A stretch of DNA of 64,000 bases from positions 248,001 through 312,000 of the forward strand of contig JBLDXI010000063.1 in NCBI GenBank assembly GCA_047495785.1, written 5' to 3'. The position numbers and the translations under genes were made by a program. The stretch's first letter is position 1; each line of letters opens with the position of its first letter. This document shows, one piece after another, positions 33,673 through 45,533 of the stretch. The notes beneath the pieces are model-generated. The model had not been told where the DNA came from and searched no databases. It was given only the letters and a program-made list of their open reading frames with translations. The stretch is from Lepidodermella squamata (lineage: Eukaryota > Gastrotricha).

Positions 33673-36600
33673 ATGGCTTCTTCTGAGTACAAGCCTGGCG
33701 AAGAAGAAATCCCGATGACCGCCGAGTGGCAGCAACTGCGCCATTTGGCGAGGCAAAACGAGGCGGTGATAAATGCGGCGATGGCGGCGGATGACAACGC
33801 GGATGGCGATGACGACGACGGCGACGACGGCGGGAAAGGCGGCGGCGGCGGTGGCGGTGGCGGGGGGAAAAGTAACATATTGCCGACGTGGGGCAACGTG
33901 AAAACGATGAATCTGAATAATGTCATTCTACAGAACATTCTCGCCTCGCCCTACTTTAAAAACTACTTGTTCAACATGAAAACCTACCACGAGGTCATCG
34001 ATGAAATCTACTCGCAGGTATTTAATATAATACCTACTCAATTATAGGGTTTTTTTCATTTCAAATGTTGACTGATCTTACTCTTTCTCACGCAGGTGTC
34101 TCACTTGGAACCGTGGGAGAAAGGATCTCGCAAAACTACAGGCCAGGTAAGCCTACTATGATTATTCAAAAAATCTCACACAATTACATTGTTCAATTAC
34201 ATTATTTTGAAACACAGGTTGGCATGTGTGGAGGGGTGAGTTGTGTGTGCATCTTCTAGATTCGATGCGATTCAATGCGATTTGGTTCTATTACCGATTG
34301 ATAGGTGCGTGGCGTTGGCGCAGGCGGCATCGTGTCGTCGGCGTACTGCCTGCTGTTCAAGCTGTTCACGCTGAAGCTGACGCGGAAGCAGCTGCAGCAG
34401 ATGGTGCGCAACCGCGACTCGGTGTACATCCGCGGCCTCGGCTTCATGTACGCGCGCTACTGCGTGCAGCCGCAGGACCTCTGGGACTGGTACGCGCCCT
34501 ACATCGACGACGAAGAGGTACGTTGTACGCTTCGCTCAATATAGACGAGTGAAGACGAGTAAGGCGCAGCGATGAGTACCTAATTTCGACAAGTACCTTA
34601 TCCATATTTGGTCGAATTTGATTTGGCGACTGGTCGAAAAGCACGGCTTTTGTCGGCCACTAGAATAATTTCTGATCCTTATTTTGTTCAAATGTTTTGT
34701 TACATCACCTCAATTTTGATCGTCTTTGAGGTCTAGTCCACGGTTCATCTCGTGGCTGCCAGTAACTAATCCGGTTTCTTTCTCGGCCTTGCCGAGTGCG
34801 GATTTGAATACGCAGTTTCCTTAACACTACTCCGTTATCAACTTATTCAGCCGACGATCTGAAATTCGTGTTCACTTTCGATGAGGTTTAGCTTGTAACT
34901 TCAGCTTGGACAGCCTTGCTGACAGCCATCTTGTAGGGCGGCCGATACTCGGCGTCAGAAAACAGCCTCAGCTCACAACGTGATGACCAGTTTTTACTCG
35001 AGTTGTGCAATTGTAGAACGACAGATGGGTTCGCAGTTGATTTCACCTCCATGCACTCCCTATGCAGTACTTCATATGTACTTGTGCGTTACTTATTTTA
35101 CACCCTCGAACTGAACAACTAAGAGCTACACACTGTACAGACTGCGATGCTCGGCGAAATTCGGTCGAAATTCCACCTGATGGGCCACCACTATATAGGT
35201 GACGATGCCATCGTCAAAACGGAGGAGTGTTTGACTCCCCCAGCCTGCCCCAACCTAGCCGCTGAATAACTCATTTGTGTGAGATACGGGCTGGTGTGCA
35301 AGGTGGAAACACACCACTCCACCGACCCCCACCGAAATGCGTCGACATGTCGTGGCACATTTTGACACCGATTTCATCATCTTTCATCATCAGTATCTGT
35401 CGTAGTTGCTTTATTGCAGTTGCATCCAGCGAATTTCATGAGCTTTTCACGGTCGAAAGTGGACTTTGTGCAAAATAATCATTTAGAGCTACATAAAAGC
35501 TTTTCGAAATGCTTCTTGGGCAATCCGAGGGCCATCATTCGGGTCCAATCGATGACGGCTTCTGAGCTCATTTTGTCGTGAAGAAGAACCGTCGTAACCA
35601 AAACCCAGGACGCCGCAGTTGCAAAGTAGACACGAGTTTCATGACATCCCAATAGCCTAGAATAGCCACGAAAGCCACTACCATCTATCTACCGGTAGCA
35701 ATTTGTGCCTTGAGCCTTCGGGTATAAGCGCTTGCGATTTTCCGAGCAAAAAGTGCTTATTTTCTGCGACGACCACACTTTTTTTAATATAGGTAATGAG
35801 GATATGATTAGAAGGATCTAGTGTCTCGGTGTGTTTCAGCTTGCAGGCGGGACTAGGGTGTTGAGAAGTGAAGAACTTGGCGTTGTAAGATGCTTAGTGC
35901 AAATGATTGGTATTTTTGGTAATTGCAGGAAATCGACGTGAAAGCGGGCGGCGGGCACGCGCTGACGATGGGCGAGGTGCTGCGGCACTTCCTCACCAAG
36001 CTGGACTGGTACTCGACGCTGTTCCCGCGCATCCCCATCCCCGTGCAGAAGAAGATCATGGAGAACTTGGAGGCGCACGACCGCGCGTACGCCGACGGCG
36101 ATGGCCACTACGACCAGCAGTATCAACAGCAGCAGCAGCACGGCTACGACGAGGATGGCGAGGCAGAGGCTGCGGCGGCGGCGGCCGAACAGGCGGAACA
36201 GCAGACGGCTGGCGGCAAGTCGACTGGCAAGTCGTCGTCGTCGTCGGCGAAGACCACTTCAGACCAGCAGCAGCAGCAGCATGGCAGCAACAAGGCCGCA
36301 CAAGAGTGAGTCACTCCTTCTTGCTCGCACGCATTTTTGACTCATTTTTGTCTCATGTATTAGGAAAGCGGCTGCAGCAGCAGCGGCGGCGGCGTCGTAC
36401 GACGCGATGCTCAGCAAGGAACTCGAGCGGCACAACCGCCTGCCAGCGCCGGCCGAGACGGAGCGAGACCGCGAACGAGAGCGCGATCGCGAGCGGGAAC
36501 GCGACCGCCACCGCGACCGCCGCTCCCGCTCGCGCTCGAGGTCGCGCGACCGCACGGCAGCGGCGGCTTCACGGCGACGCGACGACGACGGCGGCAAGTC

Positions 36601-37042
36601 AGCAACGGCCGCGAGTCGGTCGCGACGGTCGCGGCGCTCGAGGTCCCCCCGATCGCGATCCCGGTCTCGTTCGCGGTCGCGACGAACCGGCGGCGGCGGC
36701 GGGAGACGGTCGTCGCGGGACCGCACGAGCCGACGCAGCCGGTCGACGAGCCGTTCGCGACGCAACGTGTCGTTCTACGACTCGACGCGCCTCGACGCGA
36801 AACGAGACGACCAGCAGCACCACGCGACCAAGCCAACGGCGGAGCAAGCCGGGCCGGGTGGCGGCGATGCCGATGACGACGACGACTACGGACACGTGGA
36901 GCGGCTGCTGCGGCGGGCGGCGGCGCGCAAGGCGGCCGTGGCCAAGGGCGACGCCACCGACGACGACCTGCTTGGTTTGGGCGCCTCCTCCTCGTCGTCG
37001 GTGACGCAGCGCCGCCCCGGCCGGCCAAACGTCTTCATCTGA
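33673..37042 (+). CDS. PRPF38B: PRPF38B pre-mRNA splicing factor
   Basis: A nuclear PRP38-domain protein linked to spliceosome activation. Six exons (33673-34017, 34096-34146, 34218-34235, 34305-34517, 35929-36305, 36364-37042) give 560 residues with matching phases. The PRP38 domain is complete: LPTWGNVKTMNLNNVILQNI, VSHLEPWEKGSRKTTGQ, VGMCGG, VRGVGAGGIVSS, LKLTRKQLQQM, RGLGFMYARY, LWDWYAPYIDDEE, KAGGGHALTMGEVL and LFPRIPIPVQKKI. Poly-Gly and acidic stretches sit at the N-terminus. The C-terminal half is rich in Arg-Asp, Arg-Glu and Arg-Ser dipeptides, as in SR-related splicing proteins. Exon 3 is an 18-nt microexon. The fourth intron (34518-35928, 1.4 kb) contains no supported gene. The poly(A) signal is at 37118. 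Confidence 0.95.
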
Positions 37043-37557
37043 CACCATCAGCCGAATTCAACATCATCATCACGATCACTTTCATTTGCGTTCATTCTGT
37101 TTGTCTACTTGATATTGAATAAAAACAAAACAAAAGCCTTTCGTGATTGGTTTTGCGACATTTTTTATTCGCAGCGTGATAAAAACACCGATTGATACAT
37201 CATGCTAATTGATTACGTATAAGGACGTTAATAATGCGGTAAATGGCACCGAGTATGAAGAAACCGAACAAGAAAAACAAGAAGATGAAGAAGAAGACTA
37301 GCGGACTAGCGCAAAATGCACTGGAATGTAGTACACGAGCGGAAAAGAGTGAATGCCAGCTAGAGAGGCACGAGTGGCTATCGGCGAGCACGACATGTTT
37401 CCCATCCCCACGACCCATCAAAATAACCATTACTCAAATCAGGCTGTCACAGACTACCAAACTGTTTTGCTGCCCAAGTTACACTTTTTTCCAATCACTT
37501 TTCACTAGCCAGCGATCAATTCAAGGATATAGTAACTTATTAAATCATATTAAAAAG
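37043..37557. other. Tail-to-tail spacer between PRPF38B and the Hox gene
   Basis: About 515 bp holding the two 3' UTRs. Plus-strand open frames here (for example one rich in Lys near 37243) are antisense to the Hox 3' UTR and have no supporting motif. Confidence 0.6.
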
Positions 37558-38721
37558 TTAGTTCATGAGCGATGCATTTGCCACAGCATGAGAAGAACGC
37601 AAGTTCGAAATCCTCAGTTCTTTGTTTGCTGCTGCTGTTACTGCTAGTGGCTGCTCGCGTTCGGTGTTCGGAGAACGGCGAGGCTGGCGAGGCTGGCATG
37701 TCGACGGCGAGCAAGTTGACATGCCATAATCATCATCATCATCATCTGCACGACCATCAAGATGATCTTCGTCGCTGCTTGAAGCATCGTTGACGTCATT
37801 GTAGTCATCATGGCGGTTGCTTTTCGAATGCGAACTGTTCGAGGTTGAAGTCGTTGAGGTTGAGATGTGGTTCATATCAGCGATTTGCTGCTTCTCCTTT
37901 TTCAGCTTCATGCGCCGGTTCTGGAACCAAATCTTCACCTGGCGCTCGCTCAAACTCAACGCCGCCGCCAGCTCGATGCGCCGCTTCCGCGCCAAGTAAT
38001 GACAGAAGGCAAACTCCTTCTCCAGTTCCTACAACGGAAAATAAATAGGTTGTAAAAAATATCAGCATTGTGAATCTAGTTAGTCAAGTGTAGCGCCCAA
38101 TTGGTAGGAATAAAGCTAATAGTTTTTGCAAAAGCAAACTTGAAGAGGAAAGCCTTGGAGAATAAAGAATACCTACAGATTATAAAGAAAGGAAAGAAAG
38201 TTGAAAACTCACGATGGTCTGGTGGCGCGTGTAGGTTTGGCGGCCGCGGCGTTTCTGCGACGAATTCGGCCCGACCACCGCCATCCACGCGTACATCGGC
38301 GCCGTGCGATGCGCCGCACCCATCAGTTTGCCGCTGCTTCCATTATTAGCGCCTGTGACAGCATTGGTGATGTGGCCAGTCATTAACGATGTCGATGACG
38401 ACGACGACGACGACTGGTTGCCGCCTATGTTCGACGGCGATGTCGAAGACGAGGCTAGCAGTGATGCGTAGCAGCCAGGACCAGCTGTCGAATACGCGTT
38501 GCTGCTGTACGTTGCCGGTTGCCAACACGCCGCAGTCGAATGGTCGCCGTAGTCGCTGCCTGTGTAGTACGTCGGCTGCATCATCTGTAGCGGTAGCGGC
38601 GGCTGCGAGTCGACGGCGAAGGCGCACGACGGCCGGCTCAAGTACGCGAGATGTTGCTGCTGAAGATGACTGCTACTGCCGTAGCTGCTGATGTTGTTAC
38701 CGGAGATCGCTGCTACCTGCT

Positions 38722-38752
<31 letters not shown>

Positions 38753-39088
38753 ATCAGCTGATGATGGCATAAAGTAATACGACTCGGTTGTCGTGTTCAC
38801 AACGACGGTTGGTGAAGGAGTGCGAGGCAGCCAAGACGAAGTTCGGCCCACTTCGTGGAAAATCGTTATCGGAGCAGCCGACTGGCATTGTTGTTGTTGT
38901 TGTTGTTGTTGTTGGTGTAACGACGTCGACGGGCTGTCGATGCCCTCGTCGACGAGTTCCGCGCCACTATTGCTGCTGCTGCTCGGTGGCGGCGCATCCA
39001 CTGTGATACTACTGCTACTGCTGCTACCGCTGCTGCTTGGCAGCCAGTCGACCGGTGTCGCCGCATCCAAGTTCAAATAGCTATTCAT
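37558..39088 (-). CDS. Central-class Hox homeodomain protein (Antp/Ubx/abd-A/ftz group)
   Basis: A DNA-binding transcription factor that patterns the body axis. Two exons, 38213-39088 and 37558-38028, give 448 residues. The start MNSYLNLD resembles the MxSY start of Hox proteins. A long Gln/Ser/His-rich N-terminus follows. A hexapeptide-like MYAWMAV at residues 265-271 keeps the Trp that docks PBX/Exd, but has Ala where YPWM has Pro. Ten residues on, the homeodomain (279-338) reads [41 protein letters not shown] and [15 protein letters not shown], with Gln at position 50. RGRQTYTR and MKLKKE recall Ubx/abd-A, while LSLSERQ recalls ftz; orthology is left open. The intron cuts the homeobox between positions 14 and 15. 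The tail is Asp/Ser-rich. It is not a caudal gene. No second homeobox lies in the window. Confidence 0.93.
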
Positions 39089-41229
39089 CACACTATAATA
39101 ACAGTAATAGCACTGATAATGGCGCAATTAGGCTATAGTTAACGAGTAAAAAATGATGGGTATTTTGTGTTGTGTTGGGGGAAGAACGTCATAGGTGCGG
39201 CTGTGCTATGATGAGCGCGCAGCTGGGCGAGGCCTAAATACAAAGCCGTGGCAATAATCGAGCGCTAATCGACGCAGACGGCCGGCGCACAGGTGCGCGA
39301 CTCATCATAGATTTTGCTTTTGCTGCTGCGCTGATGGCGACGTGAGCGTCTGCTCTTTTGCTTGTCGGTTCTTTGCCAAGCGCAGTAGCAACAGCGGCTC
39401 TGGCTCCGAACGTGCGGCTATGATGTCGACGAGCGAGTGATTTATGGCTGGGAGTCGGATAGGTAGATTTTAGCGACACACACCTGAGCATGGGGCTGGG
39501 TGCGGTGGAAGCGCTGTCGGTTTTATTGCACCAGCCGGTGCGTCGGCGCGCGCGTCTTTTCGCATCGACACGCATACCTATCATCAATCGGCAAGTAACC
39601 ATCATATAGGAGGTGGTAGAGACCAGGCAAGGTATACAACATCATTATCAATTTGATGAGTTATGGCGCGCGCAAAGTGACACACAAAAAATACAGCGAT
39701 AACTAGTTGCGCGGCGGCGGCGCATCAAACGAGCCGCGCGTTATTCTTGCTAACGGCAGCAATTAGCCGGCCAACCGCGCCCGTGTCATAATTGCTACTA
39801 GCCGCCATGAGCCGCTTTGTGTTGGCCATTTCAAAACTGTCAACCGAAATCATCACCCGAGCCGCTTTTTTACGCGAGCCGTCCATCTTAAAAAAATGAT
39901 GCATACTATTTTGAATGTTGGCAATTGCAGCGGAGGTAGAATTGGAAAGTAAAAGCACTATTAGAAATCATTGAAATGAGCCATTCTCATTGGAAGCCCT
40001 CGATTATAGGTCACAATATACACGAGTCGGGAGAACTGTTAAAAAAAACTGCGGCTAGCCAACGTTTTTGTACTTTTTGAACATAACTCTGATTTCGTTT
40101 CCTATAGGTATCCTTTCCGCACGATTCGGAACTAATGAAAGCTAGGTAAGACATTCTTGCGGACATGAGACGGCTGCTCCATTAGGCCGGATCAAACCCA
40201 TATAAGGGGACCCTTGCCATCAAGGGCCCGAGCGGACCCGATCTGTAATTTGCCTTATCTGTCATTTCAGGTGTCATGATCCGGTCCTGCAATCAGCTTC
40301 AGGATTCGGGCGATTCGGCAGTGAACATGCATAAACAGGCTATTGCATGAAGCAATAATTTTGCACTTGGATTTCAGATGCATTTAAAACAATTTTGGTG
40401 CATATGGCCTTGGCTATCATCCGACTTTCGAAGTGTCTTACGTGTGATATGTTCGCCCGAGTTTCTTATGAACTTGACAATTGCTGATACCTAGAAACCG
40501 ACTCGAACCGAGTCGAAACTGCTTTCGGGTAGACTTGCCGAGTCTCGAGTCTGCGCACATCTTAGAACTTGTTCTTCGTATCACAATTCGGTGTTTTGCA
40601 GCAGTGTTCTTAGATTGCTAATCCTAGGCTATAGATCTACACCTGTTAACTCTTGCATCACCTGCGAACCGTACAATATTATCAAACCAATAATAAATGT
40701 AACCGGTGTGCGTTTTCATTCTCATCATAATGACAGCAGAACTTATTTGCTTTCTCAAGGGAAACCCAATCGCAATGCTTCAATCGATCCTTTTCGAGAC
40801 TTTGGGTCCTCAAGCTCTGTGGCTCAACCTGAGCGAAGAAGCTGCGATGAACAGTGTTGTGAACAGTGTGATGAAAAACAAAGTGAAGTGTGCATCATTC
40901 AATAATCGTTTTTATTGTTGGCAACGTAGAGCAGACGAAGAGAGAGAAAGAAAGAGAGAGAGACCATTGCAGATTGCAGGCACTCGGAATCGATCGACTT
41001 TGCGACGATGAAAGTAGAGCTGAACACACAGAGAGACGCTTGGCGCTCGTTTTACAACCGGTCATTGCTAGATTTTTCTTGTTATTAACATTACTTTTAT
41101 ACTAATACACACACACACACACACATAGCTATTATAGCATTCATTCTTTAAGAATGTTGTTGTTGTTTTTCACAGACCGATAGATAGATAGACCATCAGC
41201 ATCTTGCTCGTTGTCGATGCAGGCCTCCA
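39089..41229. other. Upstream region of the Hox gene and 3' end of PSMB7
   Basis: About 2.1 kb without a supported gene. The left part is the Hox promoter or 5' UTR. It is locally G/C-rich near 39.2-39.8 kb, with several GCGC runs and short protein-like frames on the minus strand that I could not assign. On the right, TTTATT at 40911 fits the PSMB7 poly(A) signal. A (GA)n-rich stretch is at 40936-40962 and a (CA)n run at 41106-41125. Confidence 0.5.
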
Positions 41230-42163
41230 TCAGGCCTCCATCGGCACGGGGTGCTCGCGCGTGGCGACCACGTCGTAGGCGATCGGGCGCACCTGCTGGC
41301 GCAGGACGGTGGTGGCGCCGCGGCGGAACTTGTAGTCGCCCTGCCGGCGGCCCTTCTCGTTCGCCACCTCGTACGGCCGCAGAAAGTCGATCTTGGGCGG
41401 CGCGAGCGCGCTCGGCCCCGTCGCCGCCTCGATCACGCACAGGTCGATGTTGGAGCCCGAGCCGAGGTCGTTGAACACGCCGCCGGCGATCGCGTCTCGG
41501 ACGAGGGCCATCGCCTCGGCGCGGCTCAGCTTCGGCTTCCACGACCGCTCGAACATGGCCATGGCGGCGAGCGAGCCGCTGCCCATCGACGTGTACGGCA
41601 GCTGCGACGCGTAGCCGTTCGGCGACACGATGTACAGCCCCGCGCCCGTCGCGTCCACGCCGCCCAGCACCAGCGCCGCGCCCACGTGCCCGCGGTACCC
41701 GTACAGGTAGTGCGCCAGGTACTTGCAGGCGGTGGCGACGCGCGCCTGCCGCCCCACCTCCATGCGGTGCAGGTTCAGCCGCGCCGCGATCATCGCCGTC
41801 ACCTTCTCCGTGTCCGCCGCCGTGCCCGCGCCGCAGCAGTAGATGTTCTGCGCGATGAAGTGGATCTTCTGGCAGTTCTTGTCCGCCACGATGTCGCCCT
41901 CCGTCGCCCGCGTGTCCGCGCCCAGCACCACGCCGCCGTCGTACACGCACCCGGCGATCGTCGTGCCCGTCTTGCGCGCCTTCGGGATCACCGCCGACAG
42001 CTGCTGCGCCAACGCGCTGTTCTTGCCATCACTAGGCGACTCCAACGCCAAGTTCCTACGTAGTAGTAGTAGTAAGTAAGCAGAAGTAGTAACAACTCCA
42101 AGTGGGGTTTTCACTTTCAAGTTACCTGTTGCAATTGTCAAAGTTGAATCCACCACTCTCCAT
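41230..42163 (-). CDS. PSMB7: Proteasome subunit beta-2 (PSMB7), trypsin-like activity
   Basis: A catalytic subunit of the 20S proteasome core, cutting after basic residues. Two exons, 42126-42163 and 41230-42055, encode 287 residues, against 277 in human. The first exon encodes MESGGFNFDNCNR, matching the GGFSFDNC start of human PSMB7, and fixes the start. The propeptide ends in KTG, and the mature chain begins TTIAG with catalytic Thr1. Asp17 (VLGADTR) and Lys33 (NCQKIHF) are in place, as are YCCGAGTAADTEKV, GAALVLGGVD, MGSGSLAAMAMFE and GVFNDLGSGSNIDLCVI. Pro-region cleavage should therefore be normal. A few extra residues (TGPSALAPPK) lengthen the loop before IDFLRPY. Third codon positions are nearly all G or C. 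Confidence 0.97.
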
Positions 42164-43540
42164 TTGGCCTCACGTTCTTTACAATATCACGAACTTCAAA
42201 TCTAAGCAACAACATAAATGAAGTGAAATTGAAGAAGAGCATTCATGCTAAAATATCACAGAGAATTACAAAAATAAGAGGATGATCGTCCGTAGGCAGC
42301 TGTCCTCTAAACACAGGTTTCTTTTAACATCACATGCTGATGTGAGCGTCCAATAAAATTTCATCATTTGGCACGCAAAATGGCACGTTTAACTTAGAGC
42401 TACACTAAACTAGACCCTCACAATTAGTAAAGCGATAGCAAAATATATTCCTAATAGAACACCAAAAGGAACTGCTCACTGACAGTAATATAGTCATGAA
42501 ACCAACGCTGCAAATTGGAGTAACGCATTAGCATACTATCTCAAGACATACTTAATAATGTAATCAATGATGCACTATACTTGGCTGCATGATTAAATAC
42601 TTTCAGTAATTATATCACGCCTTCACGATTGTAATTTTTACAGCTAAGACTAGATTACTTCCGTCTTCTTCAACTCCAAGCTCTAGTTCACCGAAAACTC
42701 AGCGTGTGAACAATTAGGCAAACTGACATGAAAATTGTCTAAATCGGACTCGGGTCGCGCCAGGCAAAAACTGGTCCGGTTTAGACTTAGGAAATATAAC
42801 GTCAACTTGAGGATTTTTCGAATTTTGCGAACTTCGAAGTCACTCAAGTCATACCTTTCTATATTCATAATTGAACTACATAGACCCTAGATGCTAGATA
42901 CGGGATGATTGGCCGATTGAAAATTGTCAACTTTTTCGAGGTGTCCCATGCCAGACAGGTGCTTGCATTTTCCCCCAAATCCTCTACAAAATTGACTTTT
43001 TTATGCGTAAACCGAACTCAGACCCAAAAATCCGTCCTGTGTATACCACCAATCCGGGTTAGACAATAAAATTTTAACGGTACATTAACAGAACTACTTT
43101 CTCCGAACTTTCTCCGAACGGGTTGACATACCTATCGAATATTTTTGCCGAAGTGCGTAAACACGATGCAAAATTCAATTCATCCGTTGTAGGAGAATAT
43201 GAGAATAGCCTATAACAAATTGGAGGGTAATCAAACGTATAGGAGAGGCATGTCGTTCAATCTTCAGTCAGGATCAGATGACGAGGCAGGGAGAGTCGGG
43301 GATCTTTGCAGAACTGACTTCTGTTTCCAGAATCAGTTGGCCAGTCAGCTGGTTTAAAGTTCGTCAACTCGTTCCATCCTGTAACCTATAACCATCCGAC
43401 TTCGACTTTCCTTGCCCGCCCGACTGCTATGCCCGCCCTGCCTGCCTGCCCTCATAACTAGGGAACCTCAGGATCCCTAGAAAGCAAATTAGATCATTGG
43501 GCAGAGGAAAGCCCTATTGTCAAAGGTAATTTGCCAATCC
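42164..43540. other. Upstream region of PSMB7 and possible 3' part of a LINE
   Basis: About 1.4 kb with no supported gene. The right end, close to 43.3-43.5 kb, may be the 3' UTR of the truncated LINE that follows, but no poly(A) tail or target-site duplication was found to mark its end. Confidence 0.4.
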
Positions 43541-44593
43541 TCAGACAGTAGTTTGAATGGCTGTGCTAACTATTTTCTCCAGACGTTTGAAGAAAATTAA
43601 GGTATTTTTTACAATTCTATTGTCAGCACTAAGCAGCCTTGCAGGGTCGTGGCCAGCAACAGATAAACAGTCGTAAGAAATATGGTAGGCTAACTGGCTC
43701 AGAGGAGTAACGTTACCACAGAACATACATGTAACATCATCAATTCTGAAAATAAAATGTTCGATACGGCGAAAGACGGTGTTCGTGACGACTCGCAGAG
43801 CAGTATTTCTAAGGTCAGGTGGATAATTTTCGAATATCTTACTAATGCCAAAGTAACCGTCCCTGGCTAATAGGTAGCTGGCATTATATTTATTATGAAA
43901 TTTGACAGATAGTTCAGAAACATAGCAGTCTTTGACTAGGTTGAAAAATTGCTCCATGACTGCCGGGTCACGCATAAACCAGAAGTCGGGAGGCAGATTG
44001 TAGGATAATAGAAATTTACGAGTTGCGTGGATGGGATTTAAGACACCCATCTTCGGACGAGAATGGAAGTAAAAAGAAAAAGCATCATTCACTAAGGGGT
44101 TGGCACATTTCGTCAGCTCACATGTAAACTTGACTGCATTGAGTTTCGCCTTTAGGCTAGGGGGAATAAGTCCCATAACAAAACCAGTTGATAAACTAGA
44201 CGCATTGTACGGAATGTCGCGCGCTCTTTTATAATACTTATAACAGACGCTGTCCAATTTAGCAACACGGCTAGGGGCGAAGAGGCCCCAGAGTTCGGAG
44301 CCTGCAAGCATCGCCGCTTCAATTTTGCTACAAAATAGTGTATCCAAGTTATTGCGTTCTATCATACTCAATTTGATCCTATGAGAGGAAAGAGCGTTGT
44401 AACAGCTATTGCCACGTGTAAGCGCATTTTCAATAGCTTCAAACCAGCTCAAGTCGCTGGATATCGGTACGCCTAGGTAGAAATCAGATTTTACAACTTT
44501 GAGAGGTACGCCGTTCATATTAATGCTATGCCCGCCCTGGCAGCTGCGATGAGTCAAACGTTTCCCGCCAACAAACTTAACGTTTTTTAACAA
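43541..44593 (-). mobile_element. 5'-truncated non-LTR retrotransposon (C-terminal part of the reverse-transcriptase ORF)
   Basis: An open frame of 350 codons begins directly after a stop and has no plausible start, so it is the tail of a larger protein. Near its beginning INMNGVPLKVV, FYLGVPISSDLSW and a run of helices match the thumb and following region of LINE ORF2 proteins. Near the end CMFCGN...HISYDC fits the C-x2-C-x11-H-x4-C knuckle common at the C-terminus of several LINE clades. The catalytic YxDD region and the endonuclease are missing. The frame is otherwise intact, which suggests a fairly recent copy. The clade cannot be given from this part alone. Confidence 0.8.
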
Positions 44594-45533
44594 TCAAAAT
44601 AAATATATATTTTTATGCTGTTTGAACATGTGTTACAAAAAATATTATTTTTAATTTGAATTTAGCGCGTTTTTCCGCGGAACGAGGATTCAAAATCGCG
44701 TCGATTTGCCAAAATCCAAAAACGATCATCGATGTCTTAGTTTGTGTTTTTGTTTTTTGTTGATGGGAATTGTTTGCGATAAGACTGAAAAGCCAAAGCC
44801 CTATGTCTAACGGCAACGAAATAACTGAAAAATGTCGATTGTTCTCGTTGAACAACAATCTTGAAACAAATATATGGCTTATAATGCCTTTTATTTTAAT
44901 GTCATTTGTTCTGGAGTAGTCCCTACCGCTGCAGTATTGAGATTTCATAGAAAATTCGACTAGCTCCCACTGAGCTTTTCATTTTCATCGATTCTACACT
45001 ATATACACCCACACGGGACATAAGGGTGTTTGCATGTCGAAAGTCGAAACAACATACCTATTTTGACTGTTATGGAGTAGTCCTCAGTGGCAATTCAACT
45101 ATGAATACGCCGGTGAGCCGACTTTCAATCTTATTGCATAAAGTCATTTGTTTGATCTGGAAGAACTTATAAATTTTCTATGTACCGATCCTCTGCGATA
45201 AAAAATCAGACTTATATCGCTTGCCTCTGTCACTAGCCTCCGGGTCGTTTCTGAAGTACTCATTCTTGAATGTAATACATGATTGGAGCTTGAAACCTGT
45301 GAAAGTACTTGAGCCATATGTCGACAAATCTTTTCTTGTAAGTATATTATCTATCAACATTCTATCAACATTACTGTGTTGGTTGGTACAATTGAATGTT
45401 TTCAGATTATTGCCCATGTAACGTTTATGACTCTTTGAAAAGCATTACTAATTCGCCCGACTGATTCGCCATTACTGATTCACCCGCAATTATTGAATTT
45501 TGCCTATTTTTTCCAGGGATTGTTAATCTCAGA
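44594..45533. other. Spacer between the LINE fragment and the XTBD gene
   Basis: About 940 bp. No LINE catalytic domain continues here. A minus-strand frame at 45178-45417 begins with an apparent ATG (MGNNLKTFNCTNQHSN) and has 79 codons, but nothing recognisable. The right end must contain the XTBD gene promoter. Confidence 0.45.

Noticed and set aside
37558-39088. Calling the homeobox gene caudal/Cdx or posterior Abd-B
   Set aside because: The homeodomain has RGRQTYTR and MKLKKE, not the KYR or KKRKPYSK signatures of caudal or Abd-B. A central Hox class is the only supported level.
39234-39958. Minus-strand frames upstream of the Hox gene as extra exons
   Set aside because: The Hox ATG at 39088 already gives a Hox-like N-terminus, and these frames show no motif or consistent splice signals.
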